From: Auriscalpium vulgare
Taxonomy: Eukaryota > Basidiomycota > Agaricomycetes > Russulales > Auriscalpiaceae
DNA: 64,000 nucleotides
Assembly (NCBI GenBank): GCA_019915015.1
Contig: JAHBBC010000001.1
Span: forward strand, 496,001 to 560,000
Reading direction: 5' to 3'
In this document: piece after piece, positions 12,105 through 22,815 of the stretch
Layout of the letters: the number at the start of each line of letters is the position of its first letter
Position numbering within the stretch: position 1 is the first letter of the stretch
The notes under the pieces: model-generated
Told to the model about the DNA's origin: nothing
Database searches by the model: none
The model's input: the letters and a program-made list of their open reading frames with translations, nothing else
Program-made: the position numbers and the translations under genes

Positions 12105-13428
12105 ATGGCCCGTGCTACCTACCACGATGAGATTATCGACGCATACATCACATATATGGCTATCCAGATGGCACTCATGCCTCCATCTTCAGCCACAGCT
12201 ATGATGGAGCAGCTCCAACGCGATAGCTCAATCCTTCACACCATCCTATCCTCCCGCTACATCAACCCCCGTCCTCCCGTCGTTAAAGCCGGCAATCTCC
12301 AGCTTGCATGGGAGTATGCACAGGATCCTGCCCATCACCACCGCTTTATCAACATGCTCCGTGTCTCTCCCCACGTCTTCGACACTATCCTTGGCCTCAT
12401 CGAGGGTCATCCCGTATTCCAGAACAACTCGAACACCCCGCAGGAGGATATCCGAACGCAATTAGCGGTGACCCTGTACCGTATGGGTCGCTATGGCAAT
12501 GGCGCATCTCTCGAGGATATCAGCCGTGCAGCGGGCTGTTCAGAGGGCGCTGTGGAGCTATACACGGAGAGATGTCAGGAGGCGCTGATGTCCTTGCATG
12601 GGATGTTTGTACGGCCGCTAACAGAGGAGGAGAAAGAGGTCGAGAAAAGGTGGATTGATGAGCAGCTTGGTTTCACGGGATCCACCTGGAGGGAGGGATG
12701 GGTGATGTACGACGGGACAATTGTTGTCCTGTACAGTCGCCCCGGCCTCGACGGTGACGCGTACTACACAAGGAAGTGCAACTATGGGTTCAACGTCCAG
12801 GTATGCTGGATATCTTCTAATAGCTCCTGACTGACATATCTGTACACAGATTGGCAATACACCGTCGAATCTACGAATCGTTGACTATTCGCTTGGCATG
12901 ACCGGTTCTGCTCATGATGCATCTGCATTTGAGCATACTGCAGCTGTCAAGCATACCGACTGGTTCTTCAGAGGTGACGAGTTTGCATGGGGTGACTCTG
13001 CGTACCCTGTCAGCTCGCGGACCATCCCAGTTCACAAGAAACCAGCGTCGTTAGACCGCTCAAATGCCTTATTCGACAAACACGTAGCTCGCCTACGCGT
13101 TCGCTCTGAACACACCATGGGTGCACTCAAGGGCCGATGGCAATCCCTTCGTGGCTTACGGCTCAATATCCGTTACAATCGGGACCATATACGAGCGTGT
13201 CGGTGGATTTCATGTTGCATCATCTTGCACAACGCAGTGCTCGACATCGAAGGATGGGCGAGTGGGACAAGCTTTGCGACTTGGCACTCACGTGCTCAGG
13301 AAGAGGACGATAGGGGGGAGCCAGATGATCCTATAGATGATGATATCACAGAGGATGATGATTGCGAGGCTAGGAGACGTGGCCTTGTGGCAGAAATAGT
13401 AGCCGCTCAACGAGCAGGACTTGTATAA
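12105..13428 (+). CDS. Harbinger transposase (DDE_4 superfamily endonuclease)
   Basis: Nuclease that cuts and joins element ends. ATG 12105; two exons, 12105-12800 and 12850-13428, with a 49-nt phase-0 intron (gtatgc...acacag). The model gives 424 residues. The N-terminal half is helical, with a helix-turn-helix-like stretch (GNGASLEDISRAAGCSEGAVELYTE, cited in part as SLEDISRAAGCSEGAV). The DDE triad is visible: first Asp in VMYDGTIVVL, second Asp in TGSAHDASAFE, and Glu in VRSEHTMGALKGRWQSLRGL, which matches the G-x-LK-x-R(F/W) Harbinger signature. The tail is acidic (EEDDRGEPDDPIDDD). No frameshift seen. It normally works with the product of the convergent second gene. Confidence 0.92.
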
Positions 13429-13543
13429 ATGAACAAGATTAAATCTGAGATTGTAAAGAGTAAGAGAGATATAATCAGAAAGAAGAAAGGACTGTGTAGC
13501 ATTAAATGAGAGGCTGCAGTTAGAAAGGACAAAAGCAAAATGA

Positions 13544-15140
13544 TCAGACTAAGCCTCGCTCCAACTCGTCTGGAACCACAGATGATCCTCGTCCAAGATC
13601 TCTGTCCAACTGGCTCTCATCCCAGGGAGGACTATTTTCTCTCTGGCTTGTCATCTCGCTCTCGGGCTCATCATCCGGAGGTGTCGATGCGCGCGGCAGA
13701 GATGAAGGCGTCGATGCAGCGGTTGACATAGAGCCCGTGCGTGAGATGGAACGAGCGGGCGTAGCGGCGGCGACAACCAGAGGAGGATTCTGAAGGCGCG
13801 ATATATTTTCACGGAGATCTTGAAGCTGCAGCTGAAGGTCATCGTCAAGTGCTTCCGACTTGCGGCGATACTCATCGTTCGTCCACAAGCCAATCTGCAG
13901 CTCACGAAAGAGGCGGTCGTGGCGATCGCGAGCGTCTTGGCGAAGACTATTCATGTCATCGCGCAGCCTGTCGACAGCTTTGCGGATGTTCTCTTCCTTT
14001 GACACCGCAAAGCTACGCCTGCCACATGAATTAGTCCACGTGCATTACCAACAACTAGTATTACTTACTCGATGGACTCCTTCAGTATGTCTTGAATGCC
14101 GGTGCGTGACGTGGGCTTGAAGCGACCCTTCAAGCTCTCCAGCTTCTCTTCCGACAGGTGTGCGGGAGTCTTCTTCGCACTTGCTTGCGACGAGGGCGGC
14201 ACGCGGTTCTCTTTGGGAGTGTGTGGCGTCTGCGGTGGCGATCCCGGGCCGGGTGCGGTCGCAGAAGAGTCTTGCGCGAGAGGCGCCGGGCCATCGTGAA
14301 CGCGTAGGACGGGGTCTATGTCCTCTTCGCGCGGTTGCCGCACAGGTGGCGCGTCGTCGGGAGGCTGATAGTGCACTGTGCGGTGACCGTCCGGACCAAC
14401 CCCAGTCGTGATGATGATCGGGTTTTCATTTGGGCGGGTGGCAAGGATCGCGTGAATTCGGGGGAAGACAGCGAACTCGGCCTCGATCTCCTCTGCACAG
14501 GATGTGTTAGCCTCCAGCGTGCTCATCGGAGATCACAAAATGAACTTACGCCAGATATTCTTGTGGCGTGCATCGGTATCCTCGGATGGGCCATCTGGCC
14601 CTATGTAGCAGACCAAATACTCATCTGGACCATCGTCGGCATCACCTGTGTCGACGATGGCCTCATTCCCAGTGAGGACACCTCCACCCGTGCACTTAAT
14701 GCGCCGAACCTTGGAGTGATAGGTGATGCGTAGCCTACACAAGCCTGTGAGCACGTATGAGGCATCCAATAAGGGTATGGACATACTGATTTATTTTCCC
14801 GAGCACCTTTGCTCCCAGACTGACGAAATCCGAGTCCGGAGCATCCTTCCAGAGGATGCGAGCAAGCCGCTGACCCGCTGCGACCTTACTTTCTCCGCTT
14901 TTCTTCTGGAAAGATGTCAGTAACAAAGCCCAGATGATGCGTGGGCCACCTGCATACCTCACCACGCTTGTTACCAAACATAACCTTGCGATTTTGCGGC
15001 TGTTCGAGCTCCGTGATGAGCTGCAGGAGCAGCTCATTTGGCTTCTTATTTGTGCCCCAGCTGATGTTCTCCTCACGGGATTTCTTGCCCGGAGCTGTCT
15101 CAGGCTGGTCGGAGTCCGAGCGGCCGCGTTTCCGGGGCAT
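13544..15140 (-). CDS. Harbinger accessory protein, Myb/SANT-like
   Basis: Second gene of the transposon, likely the DNA-binding and nuclear-import partner of the transposase. ATG 15140-15138 starts MPRKRGRSDSDQPE, a basic nuclear-type N-terminus. Next comes ELLLQLITELEQPQNRKVMFG and AAGQRLARILWKDAPDSDF, which fit the spacing of Myb/SANT-like domains in basidiomycete Harbinger partners. The middle is Pro-rich, and the C-terminus is a charged coiled-coil segment (KAVDRLRDDMNSLRQDARDR...). Stop at 13544. Five or so exons with short introns. The 3' ends of the two element genes face each other about 115 bp apart. The Myb/SANT call is from pattern only. Confidence 0.75.
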
Positions 15141-15271
15141 TAAGAGAGTAGGAGAGTGTAGATTAAGGAGGTATCGCGAGGGAATGAGTGTGTGAGACAC
15201 GAAGACGCCGCACAACGCGAGCGTCACCTAAAGTCACACGATTGTCACACATCGGGTCACTTATGCCGCGG

Positions 15272-15340
15272 GCCGAATCGAAAACGAAAGGCGTTTGAAA
15301 ACGAAACGGAAACGAAAACGGTCTACTCTGAGCTCCCCTA
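15272..15340 (-). repeat. Harbinger right terminal inverted repeat
   Basis: Perfect inverted copy of 11951-12019. Its outer end touches the TAA stop codon (15343-15341) of the minus-strand deaminase gene, so that gene's 3' UTR and poly(A) signal would now come from the transposon. Confidence 0.93.
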
Positions 15341-17409
15341 TTAACCGATCTCAATACCGTCGTCACTGAAAACAGCACCTCCGCGTTTCAGGGATTTCAC
15401 GTTGAAGCGCTCGATGAGACGTGTGAGTTCCAGGGAAAGTCTAATCCGATGCACTTCTAATAGCCTCTTCATCACGTCCGAATCGCCATCGATCCACCAA
15501 GGGATATGCACTGGGAGCATGACCGGGGCGGATTGCCTGAATTTTGCGGACTCCAGTGGCAGATTGGCGTGCGGCAGCAGCTTCAAAAGCTCGCTGCAGA
15601 CGCTGCAGCAGGTAGGGTTTGGCGACTGAGGAGCCAGGATCTTCTCGTTCGCTGAGTCCTGAAAGGTCTGTCGTCAGAATAGTAAGTGGCGGCGCATATG
15701 CACACATAGCTTACCACTAAAACATGATTTGCCAGAGCTTCCAGGCTATCGCCATATTTCCCAGTCCGCGCGGCAGGCGACAATAATGCTGGCCACATAA
15801 CTTGCGGGTGCATGCTTGCCCAGGCCTGCAAGTTAATGTCGGCAACTGCGCGCCCGTGCTCCGAGTCCCGCTCGATCTCCTCCAGCCGGTTTATGAGAGG
15901 AAAAATTCCATCGATCTCACAATCTGCATGATGAAGCAGATATGCCTTGACGGCAAGCTTGGCCAAGTCAGTGTCGAGGCCGAAGCCTCGGAGCCCGTCG
16001 ATCGTGGTACGCCAATTGAGAGTAGCAGGCACATTGTCCCGAATAATGAAAAGCGACGCCTTCCACTGGGTTTTGTTTCTGGGTAGATAACGTTTGATTT
16101 CTTCGATGGCAGTGACATGGCCAACGAGAAGATTTATCCACAGTTTGCAGGACTGTATTGCGTCGTCATCCCTGGTAACGTGGAACTGTTCGGAAACCTC
16201 GGCGTCGAAGCTTCGTTGACCAGCGTTGGCAATGCTCTCTTCCGACGAAAACTGCGCCGCCTTGAAAGCCTCTGCATCTTCGTACCGGTTTTCCAGAAGT
16301 CCCAGTGACATGGCGTGACGTCCATCTACGAGTAACGGATGAAACACCGGGGCCTCTTCAAGGACTGATAGATGTACGTTCAGCATGCTAGACGACTTAA
16401 GGACGTGGAGAAGCCTAGCATGATCGCAAATGATTTTGGCATCGAAGTTGATTACGGAGTGTCGATAGCTCAGGATAGCTCCGAGAAGAAGGAAATGAAA
16501 CGCCGTGATTGTATGTTCGTTGTATGCGCTGACGGTGGGCCTGTCATCGGTCCTTTGGACTGCGCCACGCAGGGCAACCTTGAGAGGCTCCAGAGTTGGC
16601 TTCTCGGCGAACGCGCGGGAGGGTAAATGTTTGTAAAGGTCATCGTCGTTTATTTTCTGAAGCAACTTGAAGAGGGTATCGTCGTTCTTATTCAGGTGGA
16701 AATCGTCGGAATTATGAGCACTCTTCCAGTCGGCAAAGTACTTCGGTAGGTCCGCCTTTTTTGCAGAGACAAGGTCCGCAATCCAAATGTCGGACCACCA
16801 GGCGGTTACTCGAGCAAGCAACCTCTCCCGGGTGCTGAGGACGATGTACTCTCTGAGCCCCCTCCTGGCCTTTATCTTGCTGAACGGCTCCTCCCTGCTC
16901 AATGATTCGACATATGCCAGGATGGTAGAGAAGTGGCGTCCGAGAGAGGTGCCCGTGCCACTAGTGACGCTGGTTTCCCAGCTTAGGGAATGAAGTCAGC
17001 GATCTTTCGCTCTAGATCACGGAGCGCGAGACTCACCCTGATTCTGCTTCCCCGAATCCGTGAACTTCAGGTAAGATTCCTCGAGCGAAACCTCACATAC
17101 GGCGCCTTCCAGGAACGAATTCTTGGCCGAGTGTTTTTCCGGTGTGGCGGCTACCACGGAGATATTGAAACTGTCATTACTGATCTGCGCCAGTGCAGCT
17201 ACATCCTCGTTGCTGCGACGAACAAGGAGGAAGCGTAGGGCCTCAAGACCGACGATCTTCCCAGTCAGTCCATCACGTAGGCTGTTTCTTTCAAGACCAG
17301 TTCGATCTCCGTCCTCGAACATTATTTTTACAGCAGCCAAGAGCGCCGTAACTGATGCAAGTTCCATGTGGGATGTGGTGGACAGGTCGGTGGAATCGGA
17401 TGAAGACAT
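15341..17409 (-). pseudogene. Deaminase-fold protein, long form, copy 1 (frameshifted)
   Basis: Paralogue of the gene at 31.2-33.3 kb. ATG 17409-17407 (MSSSDSTDLS). The N-terminal two thirds are a helical region of unknown function (RERLLARVTAWWSDIWIADL, HITAFHFLLLGAILSYRH-like). The C-terminal part shows a zinc-deaminase layout: MHPQVMWPALLS at 15790-15813, then PTCCSVCSELLKLL, then a tail HIPWWIDGDSDVMKRLLEVH. H plus C-x-x-C would bind zinc, but the catalytic glutamate of H-x-E is Gln (CAA, 15802-15804). Relative to the paralogue, one G is missing in a G-run at 17050-17054, just before intron 1, which breaks the frame with the observed splice sites. The Harbinger element sits at the stop codon, replacing the last residue or two. 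The homopolymer loss could be a sequencing error. Confidence 0.7.
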
Positions 17410-18015
17410 CAGAGAATCTGAGCAATACGTGACGGTGAGTTGACTGCATAAGTGGAATAAGTGATGGTGCTCACAGTGCGCCTTGTAGATAGAGATAGAG
17501 AGAGAGAGGGTTGAATTTCCAGGAGGTCCCCGTCGTTGGAGCTGAAGATGTCTTTGGTCCAACTCGCAGTATTTATGTCCACATCGCAATGTCGTCACGG
17601 TACCGGGTAATGACCACCGACTCTGATCAAATGGCGGCACCGCTGGCACATGTTCCCACGTTCACGCAGAGTCTGGTGGCGCCAAACCGAACGTTTTGGA
17701 TGCGCGGCGTATCGCCCTTGCAGCTGCACTGTCTATTCGATATAGTGCGTTAAGTTTTCTCTGCTGATCGTGATCGAATCATGTTGTAGCCGCACCCTCG
17801 CCGCCGCCATGTGAGGCGGTCAACTAATAGCAGGATGGTGCTCGGGAGTCGGTGGCGATCTGCGGCAAGCGGCCCGTGAGTGACCTGACGCCGCAGTACA
17901 TAATCGGCAATTTGCGATTGGCTCGCCGCGTGCCCACATCCTTGTCGTCGTCGAAGTTTCCATCACTAGCAGGATACCACGGGGACATCGGACCAACAAG
18001 ACGTGCAAGAGGAGG
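17410..18015. other. Intergenic between two divergent deaminase-like genes
   Basis: The first about 50 bp resemble the leader of the 31-33 kb paralogue, after which similarity is lost. A gatagaga/gaga microsatellite lies near 17487-17510. An in-frame acidic stretch just before 18016 (EEDDLFAKSDKLWLEFSRWM, another frame) suggests that part of the downstream gene's 5' end is here but out of frame. No complete gene seen. Confidence 0.4.
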
Positions 18016-18880
18016 ATGACCTCTTCGCGAAGAGTGACAAGTTATGGCTGGAATTTTCTCGCTGGATGCGCCTTCAAGTCTCTTCAAGTCAATTACTTCC
18101 GTGCCTTGGATATACTATGCCGCCCGAACGTTGTAGACACGCTTGGTAACATGGATTCCACATGGGCATCACTCATTGAAGTGGAGAGTCCTGTCGGAAA
18201 GCTCACGATACCGCTGGATAGGACGAGCATCACAGAATTGCTCAAAGATGTCGACAAACCAGGGTTCGACGTTGAATCAGCAATGGCCGAGGTTCAAGAA
18301 GGGATAGACGAGTTGTCGGACGACGATCTGAAGAAGAAATATCCGCCAGTTGTTGCCACATTGAAACGGGCACTCAAGGTGAACGATGGAGCCACAGTCA
18401 AGCCGAGTAATTGCAGTGGTACTTTTCACTGCGAGGCGATCCTGGGCGTGTTGTCGTCACATACAGTCCACCCAGAACGCGATGCCGCCGGCCTTAAAAC
18501 AACCTTGCAGACGACCTCACTGTATCCTAAGAAAGAGGTAGGAACACCTTACAAACCTGCACAGGACTTATCTGGCTGATCACTTGTTCCAGGAGATCGA
18601 CACCCAGGTTATTATGGTATCAAAGAAGTGTTGCCCAGCTTGCTGGCGCATCTTATCGCTCTTGCAAAAGGACAACCCCGCCTTGCAGCTCAGCTCCGGT
18701 TGGCATAAAACGCTATCTCCAGTTCTATTTCCGCCGTGGATTACAGAGGAGTCGTCTGTAATGAAAGACTTGAAGGAGACGTACATAGAGCACCTAGTGA
18801 AGTCCTGGCAGAGTGTTAGTGATGTCAAGGCAACTTACTCCCCGGAGAGCACAGCTTCCGGCCTGGCAAGTTCGGATTGA
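18016..18880 (+). CDS. Deaminase-fold protein, short form with H-C-E (possibly 5'-truncated)
   Basis: Predicted zinc-dependent nucleotide or nucleic-acid deaminase of the fungal expansions linked to polymorphic-toxin deaminases (OTT_1508-like in my reading). Exon 1 (18016-18537) carries VGKLTIPLDRTSITELLKD and SGTFHCEAILGVLSS. Here His, Cys and the catalytic Glu (18433-18435) are all present. An intron (gtagga...ttccag) joins to DTQVIMVSKKCCPACWRIL, giving C-P-A-C, and then FPPWITEESSVMKDLKETY. Both the CC-x-x-C block and the P-W-I...VMK tail align with the long genes at 15.3 and 31.2 kb. The helical N-terminal region of those proteins is missing, so this is either a short form or a decayed 5' end; the start is uncertain. 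Confidence 0.6.
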
Positions 18881-19257
18881 GATGAAGAGGAAGAAGCGTA
18901 GGCATTTAATGTCGTCTCGTAGGGAGGTCGGAGTGGGACCTATGCTTCGAGCATCAGACATACGTACGGTACAGGGTCAATGCACGCACCGCTACCAATA
19001 TACTTCGTTGTTACAATCACTGTCTGCCCAGCGTTCGAATTGTCGTCTCCCGATAGGATCAAGAACGGAGATTGTCCCTAACCGGAACCCGTTCCCGTCA
19101 GAACTCGAAGCATTCATGAGCTTCGAGCATCCGGAGTACTTAAGATCGTGAGGCGGCTCTGGTCCAAAAGCGAGTCTGCGATACGTTAGACCAGGGCCAA
19201 GTCGCAGTCACTATGGCTCCAGAAAGATCGTGCCACCGGGGCCTGCCAGGCTTGCTG
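18881..19257. other. Intergenic to duplication breakpoint
   Basis: No recognised gene. The MFS duplication begins at about 19258; to the left, sequence is unrelated to the corresponding part of copy 1. Confidence 0.5.
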
Positions 19258-21098
19258 TGCGAGCCGCATTAGCATGAGGCAGATCGTGTAAGTGAATGCA
19301 AAAAACGCACCTTGGCGAAACACCGCACAAACGTGAAGATTGCAAGCGCGTGCGCGTTGTTCGAGAATGGGAGCGGCACGAGGATGGGAAACTGCGTGCT
19401 GATCCACACGATGCCGAGTCCCGCGGCGAGCACAACTTGGTATCCGATGTATTGAGCGCGGGTGCTGTTCTCGATGAGGAGCGAAAGCATGCCGAAGCCG
19501 GCGACGATGAGCATCCATCCGATGTAGTTCTGCGGCCTGTAGCGGCCGAAAATCTCCACCGAAAGCCCGCACAGGATGGCGAACGCCGGAACGGTGAACG
19601 CTAAGCTGAGCATGTCCACGCTGGAGCCGACGGGCGAGGCACCCTTGCATGCTTGGAAGTATAAAGTATACCGGGAGGTAGTCTGATAATGCGGTCAGGA
19701 TGGTCAGGTCTGAGGGAGGTCTGAGGGCGGTCTATGCACGCACAGATTGCCGCCAGGGAGACGATGCCGTGGAAGAATGTGCCTAGATATCTTGAGTAAA
19801 GGTCCGAGTCAGCATTTGTGAATATAATCGCTGGCAAGAGATTCGCGTACCCGCTCAGTGTCGTCCGGTTGGTGAAGGCAAACCTCGGAACCTGAAGCCG
19901 GATGTGAGCGACCGCATTATATGATGCATACTCTGCCATACCGTTGGCTCCTTTATCCACAGCGCTTCAACCACGAAAAAAGACACGATCCCCACGCTCC
20001 CAAGGACGAGTGGCACTAAAACGCTAGCAGAGCGCCAAGGGAACCGGTCGCCGCCCCATATAAGCGCAATCATGAGGCTGATCGTACTTCCAATAATCAA
20101 GGTATTGCCACTACAAAGCATGGAGTCTAACGAAAGACGTGTCCTTACAGAGGATCCGACTCACATCCAGTCTATGCGCGTGATATTCTCCCTCCAAGTC
20201 ATCTTCGGACCGTTGACCCTAAGAAACGCGATGACCAGCCCCGCCGCAATGGCGCTGATCGGAAGATTCAAGAAGAATAGCCAACGCCAGGCCCCCGAGT
20301 TAGCCAAGGCGCCACCGACCGGAGGACCAATGGCGCTGGAGATTCGTTAACACGAGAAGGCCTCAAACGTTCATAGTAACTCGCACCATGCCAACGCCCA
20401 AACGCTATGGGAAGCGATCAGTGATCTAGATAGGGTCGTAGGTGACGAACTGCACGACGTACGATGCGATGATACCCTGAAACTTGCCTTGCTCTGGTAA
20501 TGGGATCATGTCGGCGTATATGATTTCGGTCACAGACAAACAACCTCCTCCGCCCATGCCTTGGAGCGCTGATGCGAAATGAAGCGTGAGTGAGTCAAAA
20601 AGCTATCGGAAGGCGTTCGACTCACCTCTGCCCGCGATGAACATCGGCATGTTTTGTGCAGCACCCGTGATGGCGGAACCGACGGCAAAGATTGATATGA
20701 ACGTCAACAGGACGGGCTTGCGGCCAAAAACTGACACGAGGCCGCCGACGAGAGGAAGGATAGCGGTTGAGGCGACCGTGTATGCACTGCCCGCCCAGAT
20801 GAAGTCGGTTCCATGCAGGTGCCGAACGATGGTCGGAAGAGCGGTCGAGACTGCCGTCTACGAAGCAGTCAGATCTGATTGGGAATCGAGGTGAGGATCG
20901 ACTTACTAGATCCAGAGCAGAGAGCATGTCCACCGTCACGTTTGCTACAAAGACGAGCCAGAAGTCAAGACCGCGCTTCGGCATCACGGTCGTGATTGCA
21001 GGATCCAAATGGGTGCCCGTATCGCATACAGTCTGACTGAGTAAATGGATAGAGTTGAGCTGCGGTGGATGACACAAGTACGTGTAAAGTCTCACCAT
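19258..21098 (-). pseudogene. MFS transporter DHA2 type, copy 2, 3'-truncated
   Basis: Nearly identical to 4095-5918. ATG at 21098-21096 is intact and exons read FWLVFVANVTVDMLSALDL, FGRKPVLL (within the shared loop), GGALANSGAWRWLF and FAILCGLSVEIFGRYRPQN as in copy 1. Similarity stops at about 19258, inside or next to an intron. The exon coding the last roughly 110 residues (final membrane helices and charged tail, 3752-4085 in copy 1) is therefore absent. Without those helices a working transporter is unlikely. The copied block extends upstream to about 21410. Few substitutions separate the copies, so the event is recent. Confidence 0.85.
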
Positions 21099-21410
21099 GA
21101 CCTAGCAGTCTGCGGATCCTGCTCCATCGTTCGTCACGACAAGAAAGCGCAGAGGGGAAATGGGAGGATCAGCCTCGGAAGTTTGGGAGGTAGATGTGCA
21201 TTTGCAAGGCATTCAGGATGCGACATCATGAAAGCCGGCGTCGTTGACTGCCAGTTGGGTTTGAGATGCAGCTGGGGCCGGTAACCGTGGCCGTCGGACA
21301 AGACTGATGCATAAAAGAGTGCTCCTGCATGTCGACGAGCCTCCGAGCATCTTCACAGGCCGCAGATTACGAATGGGATAGGTGTTCGAGCGAGCACGGG
21401 CTTGGGCTGC

Positions 21411-22100
21411 AGGTGGCGGCGCGGGAGCAAGAGTTGTGGCGGGCAAGTGGGCACTTTTGTCGACGCGACACCGTCGATCTCCCTGCCGCCGCTCCATACT
21501 CCTTCGTCTCTGTAGCAGACATCCGCTCAATGTCCTATGGTTACGACTCTGCGATCTCAGACGTGTTGGTGCTTACTGCTCCCGGTCAGACGTACGTGAA
21601 CTATCGCGTTCCTCAATGGTCAACTCCCAGCTTTTTCTCCCTCTGGGAGGCAACAGCTGACTAGTACAACGGACACACGGAGAGACGCCCCTGCCGGACG
21701 CATAGCAGGCGGCCGTTGCTGCCATCGTTCTCAGACAAGCCTCTCGAGTCTCGACCTGGCCGGCATCATACGCGCTGGAGAGTCCTGCAGTTTGAGAATA
21801 TTCTTGGAGGCACTGAACGTGGTGCAACACAGGTGAGTCACCGGGACATACGTAGCCTTCCTTCACCTTCGAGATGACTGTTCCAGCTCGCGCTGACTGT
21901 ATTCTTCGTTAGAAAAGGTTCGACGACCGCCATAGTGCGAGGTTGGACGACGTCTATCATGCTGACGACCGCTCGATGGCGGCTCGACGTGGGGCCACAC
22001 TGCAAACCCTAGATTGTTGAGCCTATGAACGTGCCACCATAACTTTAGGATCCAGGTCCGGATCCTCAGATTCGCCATGGGACCATATCTCACGACGCCC
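21411..22100. other. Unassigned region
   Basis: Several short open frames on both strands, none recognised. Right boundary of the MFS duplication near 21410. The 3' part may contain the decayed start of the gene fragment that follows. Confidence 0.35.
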
Positions 22101-22109
22101 GCATGGTAT

Positions 22110-22815
22110 TCACTCCCGAGACGCTGTGTTGGCTTTGTTGTTTCTTCTCATCAGTCTGGCGGTTCGAAAGCGCCGAGGGGACGGAATCACACGATGTGCC
22201 ACGCGTAGTAAGTACTGTTCTCTTGATCAGCGTTGTTCCATGACAGGTTACGCCTCCACTCAAGACCTTGCACCCGCGAAACCAGTCATGCTGCCTATCG
22301 TGGCATCATCGTCACAGCGCGGCGTCTGCGAAGCCCAAAAATCGACGTCGTGTACGCGCTTCCATCAACGAAGTCACGGCCACGTTGATGGTGAGGCTGT
22401 CCGACTCATAAAAGTACGAGGCGCTGGCAGCTGAGGTATCGATTCCGAATAACGTATGACGCTACGGCACTAGTAGCTGACGATTGTCTTCCTTTCAGGT
22501 GTTCTCCCTCAGCGCTGGCGCTGAGACAACGCCTCGTTGCTGCGTCGAGTTCAATTTTCTCTGGCAGAAACAATAGCCAACCCTACCTGCATCCGTAGGA
22601 CTCGTTCTCGTCGATAAACGCAATGCAACCAAGCCGTTGCTAGGTCTACATCGCTGCCCTAATCACCAGCATTCCTTGTTCTTGATCTGCGATTGGAGCA
22701 TCCTCGCACGCCTCTGACGGCACCGGTCCCCGCAAATCAGACGTTGCCGGTCTTTGGCGCGCCCGCTGACCCAACGGAACGGATCTCCCATCTACCGTAG
22801 CGCCAGATTGCTTCT
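22110..22815 (+). pseudogene. Decayed copy of unknown gene X (paralogue at 49.2-49.9 kb)
   Basis: Not a family I recognise. Matches the minus strand of 49240-49863 in collinear blocks: the AANRGIIVTARSS-coding segment (about 22275-22325), a segment rich in gttgatggtga, a short block at a possible intron end (about 22490), VDKRNATKP (against VDERNATRR) and NQTLPVFGAPADPTERISH. The frame changes between blocks and no start is evident, so this copy is probably dead. The protein may be a multi-helix membrane protein, judging from the hydrophobic start in the other copy. Confidence 0.45.

Larger units (their letters stand above)
11951..15340. mobile_element. PIF/Harbinger DNA transposon, about 3.39 kb, apparently complete
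   Basis: Bounded by perfect 69-bp terminal inverted repeats that start TAGGGGAGCTCAGAGTAGAC. Inside are a transposase gene on the plus strand and a second, convergent gene on the minus strand, the usual two-gene plan of Harbinger elements. Both frames read through with short introns, and the repeats are identical, so the insertion looks young and the element could be autonomous. The expected 3-bp target duplication (TWA) is not clean: the left flank ends gcaa and the right flank begins ttaa. The right end lies directly against the stop codon of a deaminase-fold gene. Confidence 0.92.
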
